A stretch of DNA of 64,000 bases from Caulobacter sp. Root343 (GTDB lineage Bacteria; Pseudomonadota; Alphaproteobacteria; Caulobacterales; Caulobacteraceae), in the NCBI RefSeq assembly GCF_001425745.1, contig NZ_LMDF01000010.1, positions 62,001 to 126,000 on the forward strand. The letters run 5' to 3'. The notes beneath the pieces are model-generated. The model was given only the letters and a program-made list of their open reading frames with translations, did no database searches and was not told the DNA's origin. The position numbers were made by a program, and so were the translations under genes. Of the stretch, positions 25,291 to 34,724 are shown piece by piece; position 1 is the stretch's first letter; every line of letters begins with the position of its first letter.

Positions 25291-26826
25291 GTGGGTGATT
25301 GGCCTGCGCAGTCGGTGATGGATTTTCGCGGCCGGCCGCTGCCGGAGCGCGGAAGGCCGGCTGGCTACGCCGCCCTGATTGCTCGCTACGATCTAGTCCT
25401 CCCGCCGCCGCCGCGCCTGGTCGCCATCGCCGATCGCCATCATCCGGCGTCGACCGACGATTGGCTGATGCTGACCCCACGCCATCAGCCTCAGGCCGAT
25501 CTTGGCCACCAGCTTAGCTTCGCCTTCCGCTACGAAGGGATCGACCTGCAGGTTCTGTCGCGCCTGTTTCAGGCGGTCGCCGGCGAAGAGATCGCGGCGA
25601 TCGTCCGGGCCGCGCCGACGGGCGCCTTCGCCCGCCGTCTCTGGTTCCTCTACGAATGGCTGACCGAGCGCCGGCTGGACCTTCCCGATCCTGGCAAGGT
25701 GCGTCTGGTCCCGGTTCTGGATCCGGATCAGCAATACGCCCTCCAGCGGGGCGAGGCCTCGTCCCGCCACAAGGTTCTCAACAACCTGCCCGGAACCCGC
25801 GCCTTCTGCCCCCTGGCGCGCCGGACGACGACGCTGGCCGCCTTTTCCGGCAGGGCGCTGGGCGATCAGGCTCGCGCGGCTATGGGCCGGGTGCGCGCCG
25901 ATCTGATGGCTCGCGCGGCCGCCTTCCTGTTGCTCAACGACTCCAAGTCCTCCTTCGCCATCGAAGGCGAGCGCCCATCGGGCCAGCGAGCGGCCCGCTG
26001 GGGACAGGCGATCGCGCAGGCCGGCGCCCGTTCGCTCGATGTCTCCGAACTGAACCGCCTGCAGGCCATCGTCATCGGCGACGCACGGTTCGTGCGGCTT
26101 GGGCTGCGCGACGAAGGCGGCTTCGTGGGCGTGCACGACCGCGACACCAACCTGCCGATCCCGGACCATATCAGCGCCCGGCCGCAGGATCTGACCAGCT
26201 TGATCGAGGGCCTGGCGGCGTTCGCCGATCGCGCCGCTCAAGGCAACATGGACCCGGTGGTGGCGGCCGCCAGCCTGGCCTTCGGATTCGTCTACATCCA
26301 CCCCTATGTCGACGGGAACGGCCGCCTGCACCGTTGGTTGATCCATCACGCCTTGGCCCGCGCCGCCTTCAGCCCGCCGGGTCTGGTTTTCCCCGTCAGC
26401 GCGGTGATCCTGCGCCACATCGAGCGGTACCGTGCGGTTCTGGAATCCTACTCTGCGCCCTTGCTGCCGCTGATCGACTGGCGCGCCACCGACGGCGGCA
26501 ATGTCGAAGTGCTCAACGACACCGCCGACTATTATCGATATTTCGACGCCACGGCCCATGCAGCCTTCCTGTACGACTGCGTCGAGCAGACCATCGAGCA
26601 TGACCTGCCCGAGGAAGTGCGGTTCCTGCAGGCCTTCGACGCCTTCGGCCAGGCCGTACAGCAGGTGATCGACATGCCGATGGCCCAGTTCGAACTGCTG
26701 CATAAGTTCCTCGAGCAGAATGGGGGGCGCCTGTCGCAGCGCGGTCGCGAGCGGGAGTTCTCGACCTTGACCGACGAGGAAGTCGCCCGCATCGAGGACG
26801 CTTACGCTCAAGCGTTCGGAGCCTAG
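25291..26826 (+). CDS. Fic-family protein (class II, auto-inhibited form)
   Basis: 511 residues from a GTG start. The Fic active-site motif HPYVDGNGRLHR is at about residue 337, with the catalytic His. A class II inhibitory motif SFAIEGE (S-x3-E-G) lies before it at about residues 222-228, as expected for an N-terminal inhibitory helix. Fic enzymes mostly transfer AMP to hydroxyl groups on proteins. The first 200 residues precede the Fic core and are less recognisable. The stop is one base before the next gene's GTG, so they are probably co-transcribed, though their functions look unrelated. Confidence 0.9.
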   Translation: MGDWPAQSVMDFRGRPLPERGRPAGYAALIARYDLVLPPPPRLVAIADRHHPASTDDWLMLTPRHQPQADLGHQLSFAFRYEGIDLQVLSRLFQAVAGEEIAAIVRAAPTGAFARRLWFLYEWLTERRLDLPDPGKVRLVPVLDPDQQYALQRGEASSRHKVLNNLPGTRAFCPLARRTTTLAAFSGRALGDQARAAMGRVRADLMARAAAFLLLNDSKSSFAIEGERPSGQRAARWGQAIAQAGARSLDVSELNRLQAIVIGDARFVRLGLRDEGGFVGVHDRDTNLPIPDHISARPQDLTSLIEGLAAFADRAAQGNMDPVVAAASLAFGFVYIHPYVDGNGRLHRWLIHHALARAAFSPPGLVFPVSAVILRHIERYRAVLESYSAPLLPLIDWRATDGGNVEVLNDTADYYRYFDATAHAAFLYDCVEQTIEHDLPEEVRFLQAFDAFGQAVQQVIDMPMAQFELLHKFLEQNGGRLSQRGREREFSTLTDEEVARIEDAYAQAFGA

Positions 26827-26827
26827 G

Positions 26828-27841
26828 GTGTCGGCCTCGACGCTGCTGGCGACGCGCCGCACGGCCCTGGCCGGCGGCCTGGCCTTGGCCGCGGCCGCCA
26901 ACCCGGCCCTCGCCACGCCCACCCGCCGCCTGAGCAATCCCAATCCCTCGGCCGAAGCCCGAGCGCTGTACGCCTTTCTCTGGAGCCAGTACGGCCGCAA
27001 GACCATGACCGGCCAGCAGGAGGGCGTGGCCCACCCCGACGCCGAACTTGCCTACATCCAGGCCAAGACCGGCCAACTGCCGGCGATCCTGGGCCTCGAC
27101 TACATTGCGCCCCACGACAACACGGCCGTCAACGACCGGGCGACCGCCTGGTCCCGGTCCGGCGGCGTCGTCACCCTCTGCTGGCACTGGGGAGCGCCCG
27201 ACATCGGCCCCGGCTACGAGAACGCCAAAAAGGACTTCGACCTGGTCGCCGCGCTGCAGTCCGGCACGCCCCAGAACCGCGCCATGACCCGTGATCTGAC
27301 CCAGGTCGCCGATCTCTTGGCCGTTCTGCGCGATCGCAAGGTGCTCGTGCTCTGGCGACCGCTGCACGAGTTCGGCGGCGACTGGTTCTGGTGGGGCAAG
27401 CACGGTCCCAAGACCTTCAAGGCCCTATGGGCGCTGATGTACGATGACTTCACCCATCGCCGCGGCCTCGACAACCTGATCTGGGTGGCCGGCTGGGCCG
27501 GCCAGAACGTCGATCCGGACTGGTATCCGGGACGCGAGCGTGTCGACATCGCGGGCGCGGATCTCTACGCCGATGACCACGGCGCCATGGCCCCGATGTT
27601 CCAACAGGTGAGGGCCGTTGTCGGCGACACCGTGCCCATCTGCCTGCACGAAAACGGCCCCATTCCGGATCCGGCCTTGCTTGGTCCGCAGGCGGACTGG
27701 CTGTGGTTCATGACCTGGCATACGCGCTGGCTGACCGATCCAAGCCAGAACGATCCAGCGCATCTGAAGGCCTACTACGCCGCCGATCGCTATCTGACGA
27801 AAGACGCAGTGAAGCTGCTGCGCGGCGCGACGCCAACCTAG
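26828..27841 (+). CDS. Glycoside hydrolase family 26 (beta-mannanase-like), exported
   Basis: 337 residues from GTG. A twin-arginine-like or Sec signal (TRRTALAGGLALAAAANPALA) precedes the mature protein. GH26 blocks are visible: MTGQQEGVAHPDAELAYIQ, PAILGLDYIAPHDN, VTLCWHWGAP, then WRPLHEFGGDWFWWG with the acid/base Glu, and PICLHENGPIPDP with the nucleophile Glu. It likely cleaves beta-1,4-mannan or a related polysaccharide in the periplasm or outside. It follows the Fic gene directly and fits the plant-polysaccharide lifestyle suggested by the GH3 and beta-helix glycosidase genes. Confidence 0.9.
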   Translation: MSASTLLATRRTALAGGLALAAAANPALATPTRRLSNPNPSAEARALYAFLWSQYGRKTMTGQQEGVAHPDAELAYIQAKTGQLPAILGLDYIAPHDNTAVNDRATAWSRSGGVVTLCWHWGAPDIGPGYENAKKDFDLVAALQSGTPQNRAMTRDLTQVADLLAVLRDRKVLVLWRPLHEFGGDWFWWGKHGPKTFKALWALMYDDFTHRRGLDNLIWVAGWAGQNVDPDWYPGRERVDIAGADLYADDHGAMAPMFQQVRAVVGDTVPICLHENGPIPDPALLGPQADWLWFMTWHTRWLTDPSQNDPAHLKAYYAADRYLTKDAVKLLRGATPT

Positions 27842-27844
27842 GGC

Positions 27845-28594
27845 TCAAGCCCCAAGGCGGGCGAGTTGGCGCAAGGCCGCGCCATTGCCGATCCACAGCG
27901 CGCCCAGGGGCGAAGCGGCCAGAGCGTAGGCCTCCTCCACGCTGCCGGCGGCGGAATACGTAATCAGGTGAGGATTCAGCGGCGCCGCGGAGAGCAGGAA
28001 GTTCAGCACATGCCCGTTGCTGTGGACCGCGCGCGACAGCCGGCGTTTTCGCTCGGCGGCGGGCGTCTTGGCGACGATCGCGTGAAGGGCGTCGGCATAG
28101 AGCCAGTCGGCCCGCTCCTCGTCGGCCATGCCCTGACGAAAGCCCTCGAACTCCGTCAGACGTCCGCCGCCAAGCAGCGCGGGCCCCAGGACATAGCGCG
28201 CGCCAAGATGGTCAGCCGGATCGAGAGCCAGCAGCCTCGTCAGCTGCGCCACGGCCTCGCCGTGCTCACGCCTGGCCAGGCAACAGAACGCATAGCCAAA
28301 GCCCGCCCGAAGGAACTCTCGACCGAAAGACACAAACCAGAGATCGCCGGCGTCGGTTTCGATCCGAGCGCCCAGGTCCCGGCGCGCGATTTCCCGCGCC
28401 GCGGACCAGGCGATCGCCGCTTCGACGGAGTCCTGACGCATGGCCGCGGCGGCGGCGGCGTGGGCCTCGCTCAGTTCGGGCGCGATACGCAGCGCCTCCA
28501 GCGCCTTGGCAAGGGCGTCCGGGCTCGACGGTTCGATGAAATCCAGGATCGCGTAGGCAGCCTCGCGTCTTTGCTGGTCGGTCGTCTCGATCAT
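27845..28594 (-). CDS. Tetratricopeptide/ST7-like hypothetical protein
   Basis: 249 residues from the ATG at 28594, chosen for its AAGGAAG ribosome binding site. Helical repeats dominate (DALAKALEALRIAPELSEAH, GFGYAFCCLARREHGEAVAQ, LTRLLALDPADHLGARYVLG), as in TPR proteins that track 'records'. A C-terminal segment (FLLSAAPLNPHLITYSAAGS) ends in a Leu/Ala-rich helix. Function unknown. It is convergent with the GH26 gene, three bases apart. Confidence 0.65.
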   Translation of the reverse strand: MIETTDQQRREAAYAILDFIEPSSPDALAKALEALRIAPELSEAHAAAAAAMRQDSVEAAIAWSAAREIARRDLGARIETDAGDLWFVSFGREFLRAGFGYAFCCLARREHGEAVAQLTRLLALDPADHLGARYVLGPALLGGGRLTEFEGFRQGMADEERADWLYADALHAIVAKTPAAERKRRLSRAVHSNGHVLNFLLSAAPLNPHLITYSAAGSVEEAYALAASPLGALWIGNGAALRQLARLGA

Positions 28595-28780
28595 TGCTTC
28601 CTTCTCGATCCGGGCCATTGCCCCACGCCGAACCATGACCGCGGCATGGCCCGAGGAGCTCTATTTCTTCGCGAGACACTCGTGGTGTCTTGTCGCTCAC
28701 TGGGCCACCAACCCGACCCATGTTAGCCTGAAGGTCTTGGCGGCGCCGAGATCGGACCGTGGCATCGGATCAACTCCGCG

Positions 28781-29353
28781 ATGAACACCCTCCTGCGCGC
28801 GCTGGAAACGGCCAAGCCTCACCGCTTTACGCTGCAGGACCTGCAGGCTATGACCCAAGCTGGTATTCTCGGCGATGAACGCCTGGAACTGATAGACGGC
28901 GTGCCGGTGACCATGCCGGTCGAGGGCCCAGAGCATGGACGCCTTCGCATGCGTCTGGTCAAAGGCCTCTACCAGCAGGCGAACGATCAGGTTCAGTTGG
29001 TCGTCGGCGCTCACCTGACCTTGGGGCCAGGCACAGCGGCCTATCCCGATATTTTCCTCTATGACGCGGCCCTGGCGCTCGAGAGCCTGGACGGCCGCGC
29101 CGTAGGCCTCGTGATCGAAGTCGCCGACGCTACACTCTCGCGCGATCTTGGGTTCAAGGCCGACCTCTACGCCCAACAGGGCGTGCGCGAGTATTGGCTG
29201 GTCAATGCCAGGAACCCGTCGGTCACGGTCCATCACGGCCTGGACGATGGCGCCTACCGAGACGTTGTCGAACACCTCGCCGTCGACACCATCGTGAGCC
29301 GATATCTTTCAGGCGTCACACTCTGCCTTCGGGACCTGCCGACGATCCGCTGA
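28781..29353 (+). CDS. Uma2-family (DUF820) restriction endonuclease-like protein
   Basis: 190 residues with the Uma2 core: DERLELIDGVPVTMPVEGPE, AAYPDIFLYD (Asp of the nuclease motif), VGLVIEVADATLSRDLGFKA (E-x-x and Lys), and YAQQGVREYWLVNARNPSVT. This is a PD-(D/E)XK-fold family widespread in bacteria with no firmly established role. It stands alone between a TPR-like gene and a CoiA-like pseudogene. Confidence 0.85.
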   Translation: MNTLLRALETAKPHRFTLQDLQAMTQAGILGDERLELIDGVPVTMPVEGPEHGRLRMRLVKGLYQQANDQVQLVVGAHLTLGPGTAAYPDIFLYDAALALESLDGRAVGLVIEVADATLSRDLGFKADLYAQQGVREYWLVNARNPSVTVHHGLDDGAYRDVVEHLAVDTIVSRYLSGVTLCLRDLPTIR

Positions 29354-29488
29354 ATATCTGGACTGAGCGAGCCCGGCGCCGTCGAAAAGGCGCCTCGGAC
29401 CTCGCAGGGAGGGCCGCGCCGCATCGACCAGGCCTAACCGTCGATGACGCGCGTTCGGTCGTTCGTTTGAGCTCAGCGATGAGCGGAA

Positions 29489-31446
29489 TTACCGCCCCCG
29501 GCGGCTGGCGAGTTTGGGCCGCACCAGGTTCAGGCACATCTTCAGGCTGGCCGGATCAACGCACACCTCGCGCGGACGGCGGCCGCCCAGCCGCGGATCG
29601 GGGTTGCTGACGAAGGCCTTGGCCCAAGCCTCGCCGTGTTCTTCGCAGGCCGCGTCCCACAACGCCGCAAGCGCCTCCTGAGCCATGACCCTCTGGGCCT
29701 CATCGCGGCGCTGCTGGGCCACTCGGCGGTCCAGCGCTTCCAGCGCCGCCTGCAAGTGGGTCGAACTGGACCGCACCAGCGCCAGCCGGGTCGAAAGGTT
29801 CGCGGGCGGCGCCAGGCCCGTCATCCACGCCTCCGCATCCGCGCCGTGAGCTGCCAGGGCCGCGGCTCGAAACCGAGCTTCTCGATCGTCCGCCGCCGCC
29901 AGCGCCGCGGCCTCGGCCGCCAGGCGTCGCCGCTCAGCCGCGTCCGTTCGAGCCTGTTCGGCGCGCTCCAACGCGGGCCGCAGCGGCAAGCCCATCAGGT
30001 CCACGACGGCGTCGTAGGTCCAGAAGGCGTCGGCGATCCGGGAGAAGGCTGATTTGAGCTCGCTCCAGGCCGGGCCGCCATTGGCCGCTACCGAGAGGGG
30101 AGGGGGCCTGGCCCGGCCAGCTCTGCCGAGCCACGCCTCACGGTCAAAACCATCGCCCTCGGGCCCGGCGCGTTTGAGGATGTCGTCCACGCGCGTCCGC
30201 AAGTCGTCAATTCGATCCTGGCGCTCGCGCGTCTCCCTGACCAACTGGGCGATCTGCCGGCGCACCGTCATCGGCGCGCGCCACAGGTCGTCGTCGCACT
30301 CGACCAACCCCGCCTTTTGCAGCTCCTCGACATAGGCTTTGATCAAGCCGGTGGGGGTGTTGAAGTCCGGCTCCAGCGCGCGAGCCGCGCCGATCAACTC
30401 AGCCCCGCGCGAAACCTTGAACAGAGGCGGCAGGAAGCCCTGGCCCTCGAGACGGTCGCGCAAGGCCGCGATCGACAGACCAGGACGCCCAAACCACGGT
30501 TGCTGGTCGACCACCAGCATCTTCAGAACAATGGCCTGCCAGGCCCTGGGCGAGACGTTGAGGGCCTTCTCGCCCCTGGCGATCAGGACGCTGACGTGAG
30601 CCGAGAAGCCCAGGGCCTCGATCTGGACGAGCGCGCTGCTGACAGCCGGCAGATCGGTCCCATCCTTGGGACCGGGAAGGGCGGCCCAGTGACCAACCAG
30701 GGTCTGGGCCTGCCGCAGGAGCTTCTGCCGAGCGACCTCGGCGCGTTCGGCCAGGACTTGGTCCACCTCGGCCTCGACAGCGTCCTGGGCGGGGTTGAAC
30801 AGCCATTTGCGCGGGGCGCTGACGAGCACCGCCTCCGACACCTTTTCGGGATCGGCGCGCCGCGACAGCTCCGAAAGATCGATCTCGATAGCCGAGGTCT
30901 CCAGCCCGCGGATCCTTGCGACCTTTTCGGCGTCCGAGGCATGGGTGACCAGGATCTCGACGATCAGCGCGCGCTCGCCCCGGCGCAGGACGACATCGGC
31001 GATGACACCGGGGAAAGCCACTTCCGCCGCCGCGGACTCGAACGCCTGATGCTTGGCGCCATGGCTTTGACGGCGCACGCCCTCGCGCTCTGCGGCTATG
31101 GCCGGCAGGGTCAGACCCAGCGCATCGGTGAGGATCTGCTTGGCCAGTTTGTGGAGGGCGGTTCCAGGGCGCCGACACAGGCCCCGTCGCGCGCATGGGC
31201 AAAGTGGTCGGCCCGCGGCCTTGGTCTCGACCCGAACTTGCGGGCGATCAAAGCTCCTCCGCAAGCCGGACACACGCAGCCACAGGCCCGACCGCTGACC
31301 ACGTCACGGATGGGGACGATGCGCCCCTCGGCCGTCTGGCCAAACGCCAGGCGCACCGTTCCCCGCCGCCAAGGGCTATGATCTTTGTCGAGGCCCGCCA
31401 CGGCGAAATCCTGCGCCGCGTCGCGCCCAGGCGCCAGAGGGGACAC
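29489..31446 (-). pseudogene. CoiA-like competence/nuclease-family protein, single frameshift
   Basis: The upstream frame encodes the N-terminal zinc-binding segment (GCVCPACGGALIARKFG, then RADHFAHARDGACVGALE). The downstream frame resumes TALHKLAKQILTDALGLTLP, then nuclease-like PGVIADVVLRRGERALIVEI and a long helical C-terminus. At about 31164-31167 a GAAACC would keep the frame, but the sequence has GAACC, one A short. CoiA-like proteins combine a CxxC/HFAH zinc site with a PD-(D/E)XK domain. The 594-residue downstream frame has its own Met at 31273 that reads different residues first, so normal expression is doubtful. A sequencing error cannot be excluded. Confidence 0.65.
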
Positions 31447-31558
31447 AAGTCCCTACGACCGAGCCTGTCGCACCCGCGCAAGACGGTGGTCACCAACAGT
31501 TAAGCTCAAGCGTGCAGAAGCCGGAATGCGCTGCAAGCGCGAGTCCGCGAGAGTCGTG

Positions 31559-32242
31559 ATGAGCTTGAACCAAAACCCGCCGACTGAAGCGACGCCCGTC
31601 GCCTTGACCCTGACAGACCTGGCCAAGCGCCTGCCAACGCCGGCGATCGCCTTTGGCCCGGCCAAGGCTGTTTCGCTCTTTTACGCCGCCAGCATCGTGG
31701 CCGTGCTGGTCGGTCTGGGCTTGATGGTGCTGGCCCGCAAGCTCGGGGCCGCCGCGGGTGGCGTGCCAGGGTGGGCCGGCGTGACCCTGGTCTGGGGTGG
31801 CCTGGGAGGGCTGGCGATCCTGTTCTTGGGCGGGTGCCTGTTCGCGGTGCGCCTCCTGATCCGCGGCCTTGAACTTCGGCTCCATCGCCTGGACCAGATT
31901 TACGAAAAAGAGGCCCCGTTGATCCCGGCCTTGGGCGTGCACGATGCCCGCGACCTGGCGCGCCGGGGACGCTACGCCAAGCTCTGGGCGCAGGCGCTGG
32001 AACGGATGGCTGGAGCGGTGGGCATCTTCGGCGTCGCGGCGACCCAGTCGGGACCCTTGATGAAAGCCTGGGGCGACAGCCACATCTGGGTGGCCGGCTA
32101 CCAGGCCTATCAATTCTTGCCCGCGGGGGCGGCGCTCGGGGTCTGCTTTGGAGCGCTGCTGCTGCTGGGCGTGGCGTTGCCGCTCAACAGGATGGCGCGG
32201 CTGTATGAGGAAGCTGCCGCTCTGGCCCCGCAACTTCCCTAG
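31559..32242 (+). CDS. Hypothetical inner-membrane protein, four helices
   Basis: 227 residues from the ATG at 31559; a longer upstream frame overlaps the CoiA-like gene in the other direction. Hydrophobic segments are AVSLFYAASIVAVLVGLGLM, GVTLVWGGLGGLAILFLGGC, and near the C-terminus AGAALGVCFGALLLLGVALP. Between them is a soluble helical region (LELRLHRLDQIYEKEAPLIP). No family recognised. Confidence 0.6.
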   Translation: MSLNQNPPTEATPVALTLTDLAKRLPTPAIAFGPAKAVSLFYAASIVAVLVGLGLMVLARKLGAAAGGVPGWAGVTLVWGGLGGLAILFLGGCLFAVRLLIRGLELRLHRLDQIYEKEAPLIPALGVHDARDLARRGRYAKLWAQALERMAGAVGIFGVAATQSGPLMKAWGDSHIWVAGYQAYQFLPAGAALGVCFGALLLLGVALPLNRMARLYEEAAALAPQLP

Positions 32243-32305
32243 CGCCTACCACCATCCGACAGCGCATCGCGCGCTGGCTTTTCCCTTCACTCAAGGACCC
32301 TCTCC

Positions 32306-32941
32306 ATGACCGATACGGCCTCGGCGCCAGAGATGCTCGCCGACCTGCAGGCGCGATATCCAGACTGGACGCTCCACCAAATCCAGGCGGTGATTTCGGG
32401 CAGGTCGACCGAGGCCGAAGTGGTCGAGCGATGCGCGCTCGACGCCGCCGAGGCGCGGCTCCAGCGGATCAGCCATGACAAATGGCCCACGCCCGACTTG
32501 GACTGGGACCTGGATGCGGCAAACTTCCACCGGTCCATGGACATCCACTCAGCCGAAGCCTTCGCCCAGGACTTCGGGGAGGTCGGCCTGTACTGGGTCG
32601 AGGTCGAAGACCTCGTGAGCGCTCTGGCCAGCACCGCAAAGCGCGCGAGCTCGCCGTTCGACGAAGCCTATCGAGATAAGACCCGGCGGCTGATCGCCCA
32701 CCTGGAGCGTGGCGGCAAGGTCAGCCCGCCCCTCATCCATTGGGATGCCGGTCTAGACGGCCTCTGCCTGGCGGGCGGCTATCATCGCGCGAACTGGGCG
32801 CTGCATATCAAGGCCGGTGTCATCCCGATCCTGATCCGGGCCATCCACCTGCCGATGGTAGAACTCATGATTACCCTGACCGAAGACGCCGCCGCGGTGG
32901 GCGGGGTGCGCGGATTCAACGAAGGCTACGGCAAGCCCTGA
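32306..32941 (+). CDS. Hypothetical protein with a possible ParB/sulfiredoxin-like C-terminal fold
   Basis: 211 residues. The C-terminal region reads LAGGYHRANWALHIKAGVIP, then ILIRAIHLP, which resembles the G-x-HR...A...G...IPV core of ParB/sulfiredoxin-fold proteins. The first half has a UBA-like helical start (LADLQARYPDWTLHQIQAVI). This is a weak fold-level resemblance and no function is proposed. It follows the membrane protein gene by 63 bases and may be co-transcribed. Confidence 0.55.
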   Translation: MTDTASAPEMLADLQARYPDWTLHQIQAVISGRSTEAEVVERCALDAAEARLQRISHDKWPTPDLDWDLDAANFHRSMDIHSAEAFAQDFGEVGLYWVEVEDLVSALASTAKRASSPFDEAYRDKTRRLIAHLERGGKVSPPLIHWDAGLDGLCLAGGYHRANWALHIKAGVIPILIRAIHLPMVELMITLTEDAAAVGGVRGFNEGYGKP

Positions 32942-33010
32942 CGGTCTCGGCGCGTTCGACGCCGGAACCGGTCTGCCAGAGCCAGGGAGGAGATCTGCGG
33001 CCCCGCTGGA

Positions 33011-33625
33011 CTATCCGGCTGGCCGCAGGTTCGGATCGTCAGGTCCGTTCGCCATGGCGGCGATCGATCCGTCGGCCGCCGCGTTGTCGAGATGGGCCCG
33101 CAACACCGCCAGCACCGTTTCGCGGACAGGCGTACCGTCCTGTGTCTGCACCACTAGGTCGCCGACATGGGCGAGCGCCATACGCACGAAGGAAAGGCAG
33201 ACGATCGCGCGTCGGTCGGGAACGGTCAGGGCCCGAAGCGGCGCCATCATCGACTCGATGATTGCATCGGTGCGCTCGTCGAGTTCAGCCAGTCCCTCGG
33301 CCGATCGGATGTCCGGTCGCCAAGCGTGGCGGGCGTCGAGCCGCCCCTTATAGCCCCACTCAACGCCGGCCAAACCATCCTCCTCAACCTGGTCGGCTAG
33401 GGTCCGAAGCAACTGGGCGGCCTCGAAACGGCGCTCGCGGTTGGCGGACTTGTAGGTGACCCCGCTGACAGCCGCCGCGACGAGGGCTTCGGCGATGTCC
33501 CAGCCGACTTCCGAGGGCTCCAGTCCCAAGGCTTTGGCGTCAAATCCTCTGAGCTTGAAGAAGGCGTTCAGCGCTGCGTCGTAGACCTGGGCTTTATACT
33601 TTACGCGCTCGGTCGGATTGATCAT
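33011..33625 (-). CDS. Hypothetical protein, 204 residues
   Basis: Not recognised. It is largely helical (FEAAQLLRTLADQVEEDGLA, VCLSFVRMALAHVGDLVVQT) with no cysteine clusters, signal peptide or membrane segment. A stand-alone gene with good codon use. The region 33626-33877 upstream of it holds no visible gene. Confidence 0.5.
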   Translation of the reverse strand: MINPTERVKYKAQVYDAALNAFFKLRGFDAKALGLEPSEVGWDIAEALVAAAVSGVTYKSANRERRFEAAQLLRTLADQVEEDGLAGVEWGYKGRLDARHAWRPDIRSAEGLAELDERTDAIIESMMAPLRALTVPDRRAIVCLSFVRMALAHVGDLVVQTQDGTPVRETVLAVLRAHLDNAAADGSIAAMANGPDDPNLRPAG

Positions 33626-33877
33626 CTGGCGAGGCCCTGTCGTTGTGATGCCGAAAAGCCCTAAGCCTAGATCCGACTCGCTGAACTTGACCTAGCGCCA
33701 TCGCGTGGCGCGCCCAAAGCCAGCGCGTCATGCTGAACAAGGGAATGAGTTGGCGCCTTTCGTCAGCCAATTGGCGCGCTTGGTGAATGTCCAAATTCTC
33801 TGCCGGCCTAACTTCCAGTCATCGGCGCCGGCGATCGCCATGATCGTCGAGGCGTCCTGACTCCGGAGAAGGCAGTC

Positions 33878-34591
33878 ATGAACAACCTCATCAAAGACGC
33901 GCGTCGTATTCCGGTCGGCGACACCGGGACCACGGTGTCGTTCAGCCCGATCACCCTGGCCGCGCCCGACCGGCGCTTGCCGCTCGAGCTGCGCATCACC
34001 GGGCCTGCCGCGGGCGAGGCCTTGCCCATCGTGCTCCTATCACACGGCCACGGACCGTCGAACTACATCCCCTCGAAGGATGGCTATGGTCCCCTGGTCA
34101 ACTTCTACGCCGAGCGCGGCTTTGTCGTGATCCAGCCCACGCACCTGAACTCCAAGGTCGCGGGGCTCCCCGCAGGCGCGGCCGGAGGGCCGCTGTTCTG
34201 GCGCTCGCGCGTCGAGGACATGAGCCTGATCCTGGATCGTCTCGACGAGATCGAGGCAGCGGCGCCGGCCTTCAAGGGGCGGCTGGATCGCGCCAAGGTC
34301 GCGGTTGTCGGCCATTCCATGGGCGGTCAAACCGCCGGTATGTTGCTGGGCGCGCGGCTCACCGACCCGAAGGATCCGGCGGCCCAGGACGTCAACGTGC
34401 TTGAGCCGCGGATCAAGGCCGGCGTGCTGCTCACCGCACCTGGCAACGGCGGCGATAGCCTAACCTTGGAGCAGTGGGCCCACTACGGGCCGCTCCTAAG
34501 GTCCGGAGAAATAAGCCCGGCAGTGGTTGCAAAATTGATCGGGTGCGGCCGCGCGACCGTGTATCGCCGACTTCAGCGCGAGGAGCCATAA
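33878..34591 (+). CDS. Truncated dienelactone-hydrolase-like protein fused to a serine-recombinase tail
   Basis: 237 residues. Residues 1-195 are an alpha/beta hydrolase: IVLLSHGHGPSNYIPSKDGY, the nucleophile elbow VVGHSMGGQTAG, and AGVLLTAPGNGGDS. The hydrolase then stops short, without its C-terminal Asp/His region. From about residue 196 the protein reads TLEQWAHYGPLLRSGEISPA then VVAKLIGCGRATVYRRLQRE, which is the C-terminal helix-turn-helix of a Pin/Tn3-type resolvase. The join at about 34461 is therefore a recombination scar. The hydrolase is unlikely to be active, lacking the catalytic His. The defence-like island starts just beyond. Confidence 0.8.
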   Translation: MNNLIKDARRIPVGDTGTTVSFSPITLAAPDRRLPLELRITGPAAGEALPIVLLSHGHGPSNYIPSKDGYGPLVNFYAERGFVVIQPTHLNSKVAGLPAGAAGGPLFWRSRVEDMSLILDRLDEIEAAAPAFKGRLDRAKVAVVGHSMGGQTAGMLLGARLTDPKDPAAQDVNVLEPRIKAGVLLTAPGNGGDSLTLEQWAHYGPLLRSGEISPAVVAKLIGCGRATVYRRLQREEP

Positions 34592-34724
34592 AGGGGAAAA
34601 CCTGACTCTTAGCAGCAGTCAGGAACGTCCGCTCTCCGTCAGTTGACCGCGGTTGAGCCAGGACCCGAGGACCCTATTTCAGCGCCCTGTAGGCGGCGCT
34701 GTGCTTGGAGGGAGTGGTACGTCC

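Noticed and set aside
25393..27006. 537-codon minus-strand frame opposite the Fic gene
   Set aside because: The plus strand carries the complete Fic motif and inhibitory motif; the minus frame is compositionally biased.
34592..34660. GGGGAAAACCTGACTC considered as a transposon terminal repeat after the recombinase tail
   Set aside because: No matching inverted partner was found and it does not fit the Tn3 or Tn21 ends I know.
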